Source: Oscillospiraceae bacterium (GTDB lineage Bacteria > Bacillota > Clostridia > Oscillospirales > Oscillospiraceae). Taken from it: 33,139 nucleotides of DNA. The notes beneath the pieces were generated by a model. The model saw only the letters and a list, made by a program, of their open reading frames with translations. It searched no databases and was not told where the DNA came from. Of this stretch, positions 30,661 through 33,139 are shown piece by piece. Both the position numbers and the translations under genes were made by a program. The stretch lies in contig CACZUK010000027.1 of NCBI GenBank assembly GCA_902784305.1, positions 1 through 33,139 of the forward strand, in the 5' to 3' direction. Within the stretch, counting starts at the first letter, position 1. Each line of letters begins with the position of its first letter.

Positions 30661-33139
30661 TCAGAGCTTCAAAAAGCCCTGTTCAAAAACGGTCGGGCAG
30701 ACGAAAACCTTCTCTCCCACGTCAAAGCTGACCCGAAGGTACTTCATCTGCTTGTCCAGCTTGACAATCTTCCCCTGGCCGAATTTCGGGTGGGTGACCA
30801 CTGCGCCGGGAACGATTTTCGAGAGGTCGATTGTCGGTTTTTCCTTCTGCGCCTGCGGTTTCGGTTCTGGCTTCGGCGCAGCGGGAGGGGTAACCGGACG
30901 CTGAACAGGTGCTTTGCCCGGCACCGTCACAGCGTTCGGCTTGACCGCCTTCACACGCTTTTCCGGCGGCCTGACCGGGGCGATTTCCGGTTCCTCCGGC
31001 AGCTCGTACTCAGACGGTTCCGCTCGCTCCGGCGGCTCCATGGTGGCCTGCTGGTTGAAGAACAACTGACGGTACTCCTCCTGCTTCACCACAGTGTCCC
31101 AGCCGCCCACATCCTGCCCGGCGTGTCGGTCAATGCCGGTGTAGGAAAGGCTGGAGTCCTCGTAGCGCTTGAACTTGAAAATGGCGTCGTTCATCAGGCT
31201 GGCATTGAACACGCCCAGAGAGCACAGCAGCTCGAAATCCTTCACACCCAGACCCGTCACCTTCTTGAACAGCCCCGGCTCCAGTTGGGTAATCACGTCC
31301 CGCAGCGTCCGCTCCCGGTAATCGGTGAGGTACATGAACACCGGCACACGGGAGAGCTCCTTCTTCTCCTTCTTTGAAAGCTCCTTTTCGCCCTGCTTTT
31401 TGGCGGCTTTGACGTGCTCGGACTTGTTAATGATGGTTTCGATGTCCTGATTCAGGCTCCGGAAGCCCTCAATCTTCATCAGGGCGTCCATGGCCTCCGG
31501 GCTGGCAATCAGGCGCTTCAGTGTGTCATTGTCCACGTTCACCAGCAGCGCCGACTCCCAGCGCCGGGCCAGCAGCGTGGCCGAAGTGCCCGCCAGAGCG
31601 ATGTCCAGCACGTCCTGAGCACTGATTTGCTTCATGGTGGAGCCGTCGTCGTTGACGTTGAGGCGGCAGGAGTAGTCGGAAATCTGCCGCAGCGCCCGGT
31701 CAAGGGCGAAGTCGAAGACGTAGCACTCCCGCTTCATGATGTAGTCCCGCCCATTGTCATCCTGAATCACCCAGGGGGACTGCACCCGGAAAGCGGTCTG
31801 GAAGTAGGTTTCCGGGCTTTTCAGATTGCGGAGCATGAACACGCCCGTCCACGGCTTCACCGTGACGCCGGTGGTCAGCTTGCCGCAGGAAAGCGTGATG
31901 GTTTTCGTCTCCAGCGGGTTGCCCATGGCGTTCAGTACCGGCTCCAGCGCATTGACCCCGATGCCCGCCTTTGTTCCGGCGCAGACAATCACCCGGTAAT
32001 CGTGATAAAAATGGTCCTCGTTCAGCAGCCGGGCCATGGCGTGGCAGGCGGCCATATTGGGCAGAAACCAAAGGGTGTGGTTCAGCACATTCAGCAAACG
32101 GGTGTCGGAATAGGGCATGGGCGGGCGCTTGTCCTGACCCAGCTTCAAATCGTCGATGCTGGCGGGGAGATAGGCCCCGCGAATGAGGCTCAGCCACTTG
32201 CTGACCTCGGATTCGTAGACGAACCGGGCGTCCTCCACCCTGCCGCCCTTGGGCACCTTGGCGGAGAAGAACACGTTCAGGTCAAACTCGTTGTACTCCC
32301 CCTGCATGGCAATCTGCTGAATGCTGTCCGGGATGCGGTAGGTCAGCATGACCATTCGGGGCAGGGCCTCGTACGGATTGTTGGAGCCCACCCAGTTCGC
32401 CTTGGCCTGCTGCTCGTCGGAATAGGTCCAGTTGTAAATCTGATCCTCGATGAACTCGCCGGAGTTGATGGCCCGGAAGGGTGTCCCGGAGAGAAAGAGG
32501 TAGTGGCTGGTGGTGATGGGCAGAAAGGTCTCGTTGTAGGCGTTGTCTGCCTCGTCCTTTTTGTACTTTTCCTGATCGAAATCCGCTTCGGCCTCCTCGT
32601 CCGGGTTTTCAAAGAGCTTTTTGGTGTTCTCGCGCCATGCGCCGAAGTGATACTCGTCAAAGATGACCAAATCCCAGTGATCTGTGTGGATAAACTCATT
32701 TTTAGCTTTGATTCCGCCGGATTCGTTTGTGCCCAGCAGGTCCTGAAAGGAGCCGAATACCACGATGGGGCGGCGCTGATCCGCCATTGCGTACTGCTGG
32801 TCGATGTTCTGATTCCGGTTGTGGGCGTCCTTGTTGGAAATGAACTGCCAGCCCTCGAAGTCCACATGGGTCAGCAAATCCTCCCGCCAGGCCGACTCCA
32901 CAGCGGGCTTGAAGGTGAGCACCAGAATCCGGCGAAGGCCCATCTTTTTTGCCAGCTCGTAGGCGGCAAAGGTCTTGCCGAAGCGCATTTTTGCGTTCCA
33001 GAGGAACTTCGGAGCACGTCCGGGGTCATCTTTGGATGCGCTGGCGTAGTAGTCCATGGTCATCTGCACGGCCCGCACCTGCTCCGGGCGCATTTTGAAG
33101 GTCTGGCTGCGGTTCTCCAGATTGGCGCTGCCGCTGCGC
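30661..33139 (-). CDS. Superfamily 2 helicase/translocase, possible restriction or defence protein (partial)
   Basis: The frame is open to the window edge; an ATG at 33093 is internal, since RSGSANLENRSQTFK precedes it in frame, so the N-terminus is missing. Helicase motifs are visible: a Walker A-like MRFGKT (about 32971-32988), motif II DEYH (about 32648-32659) and motif III SGTPFRA (about 32472-32492). The MRFGKT form replaces the usual GxGKT. After the helicase core are a helical region, a Pro/Lys-rich linker and, at the C-terminus, a small Tudor-like module (VVTHPKFGQGKIVKLD...) like that of PcrA/UvrD helicases. Similar DEAD/DEAH proteins occur with Eco57I-type methylases or nucleases, which would lie outside the window. 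Function is family inference. Confidence 0.75.
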   Translation of the reverse strand, partial: RSGSANLENRSQTFKMRPEQVRAVQMTMDYYASASKDDPGRAPKFLWNAKMRFGKTFAAYELAKKMGLRRILVLTFKPAVESAWREDLLTHVDFEGWQFISNKDAHNRNQNIDQQYAMADQRRPIVVFGSFQDLLGTNESGGIKAKNEFIHTDHWDLVIFDEYHFGAWRENTKKLFENPDEEAEADFDQEKYKKDEADNAYNETFLPITTSHYLFLSGTPFRAINSGEFIEDQIYNWTYSDEQQAKANWVGSNNPYEALPRMVMLTYRIPDSIQQIAMQGEYNEFDLNVFFSAKVPKGGRVEDARFVYESEVSKWLSLIRGAYLPASIDDLKLGQDKRPPMPYSDTRLLNVLNHTLWFLPNMAACHAMARLLNEDHFYHDYRVIVCAGTKAGIGVNALEPVLNAMGNPLETKTITLSCGKLTTGVTVKPWTGVFMLRNLKSPETYFQTAFRVQSPWVIQDDNGRDYIMKRECYVFDFALDRALRQISDYSCRLNVNDDGSTMKQISAQDVLDIALAGTSATLLARRWESALLVNVDNDTLKRLIASPEAMDALMKIEGFRSLNQDIETIINKSEHVKAAKKQGEKELSKKEKKELSRVPVFMYLTDYRERTLRDVITQLEPGLFKKVTGLGVKDFELLCSLGVFNASLMNDAIFKFKRYEDSSLSYTGIDRHAGQDVGGWDTVVKQEEYRQLFFNQQATMEPPERAEPSEYELPEEPEIAPVRPPEKRVKAVKPNAVTVPGKAPVQRPVTPPAAPKPEPKPQAQKEKPTIDLSKIVPGAVVTHPKFGQGKIVKLDKQMKYLRVSFDVGEKVFVCPTVFEQGFLKL

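Overview
The window looks like a G+C-rich Firmicute of the Clostridia/Oscillospirales type, probably an anaerobic gut bacterium. This rests on strong AGGAGG-type ribosome binding sites, GTG starts, SpoIIE-type phosphatases with an RsbW/SpoIIAA-like kinase and antagonist, a BspA-like surface protein, and many small redox enzymes. The assignment is an inference from gene content; there is no rRNA or tRNA to anchor it. I see no tRNA, rRNA, CRISPR array, integrase or transposase.

Left end (1-2067). A tetranucleotide (TGAC)n tract lies eight codons inside a leftward ORF that runs off the window. That ORF has its own ribosome binding site and a plausible promoter, so it looks like a phase-variable gene. 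A promoter facing right drives a membrane-anchored PP2C/SpoIIE phosphatase.

Carbohydrate block (2068-6882). A good sigma-70-type promoter is followed by a leader of about 310 nt with alternative hairpins. Then come an AGE/cellobiose-epimerase-family protein, a GlgX-like glycogen debranching enzyme and a STAS anti-sigma-factor antagonist.

Small-molecule and redox block (6928-12745). Two DJ-1/PfpI proteins flank a cupin. After a clear terminator come a tautomerase translationally coupled to a ThDP enzyme, a degraded repeat copy, and a protein built of four DUF1566/Lcl-like modules.

Transport, redox and surface block (12761-26287). It holds a heterodimeric ABC exporter with one degenerate nucleotide site and a flavodoxin-like reductase. 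Next is a protein with a beta-solenoid N-terminal part and an autotransporter-like beta-barrel C-terminus, which is unexpected in such a genome. Nitroreductase, alpha/beta hydrolase, ABM monooxygenase, a cytoplasmic GH13 alpha-amylase and a large secreted BspA-like protein follow.

Right end, minus strand (26288-33139). A hairpin-rich convergent intergenic region is followed by a three-gene operon: anti-sigma-type kinase, LytS-type 5TM receptor/SpoIIE phosphatase, and a coupled APH-like protein that has only the kinase C-lobe. A MITE-like element sits directly upstream of this operon. Beyond it lie a gene remnant and the 3' part of a superfamily 2 helicase that may belong to a restriction or defence locus.

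How it may work together (inference). Two phosphatases with different sensors, one kinase and one STAS protein make a complete partner-switch circuit except for its output. No sigma factor is present, and the STAS gene sits with glycogen-metabolism genes. The most unusual items are the SSR-containing ORF start, the autotransporter-like protein, the N-lobe-less kinase and the partner switch with no visible target.
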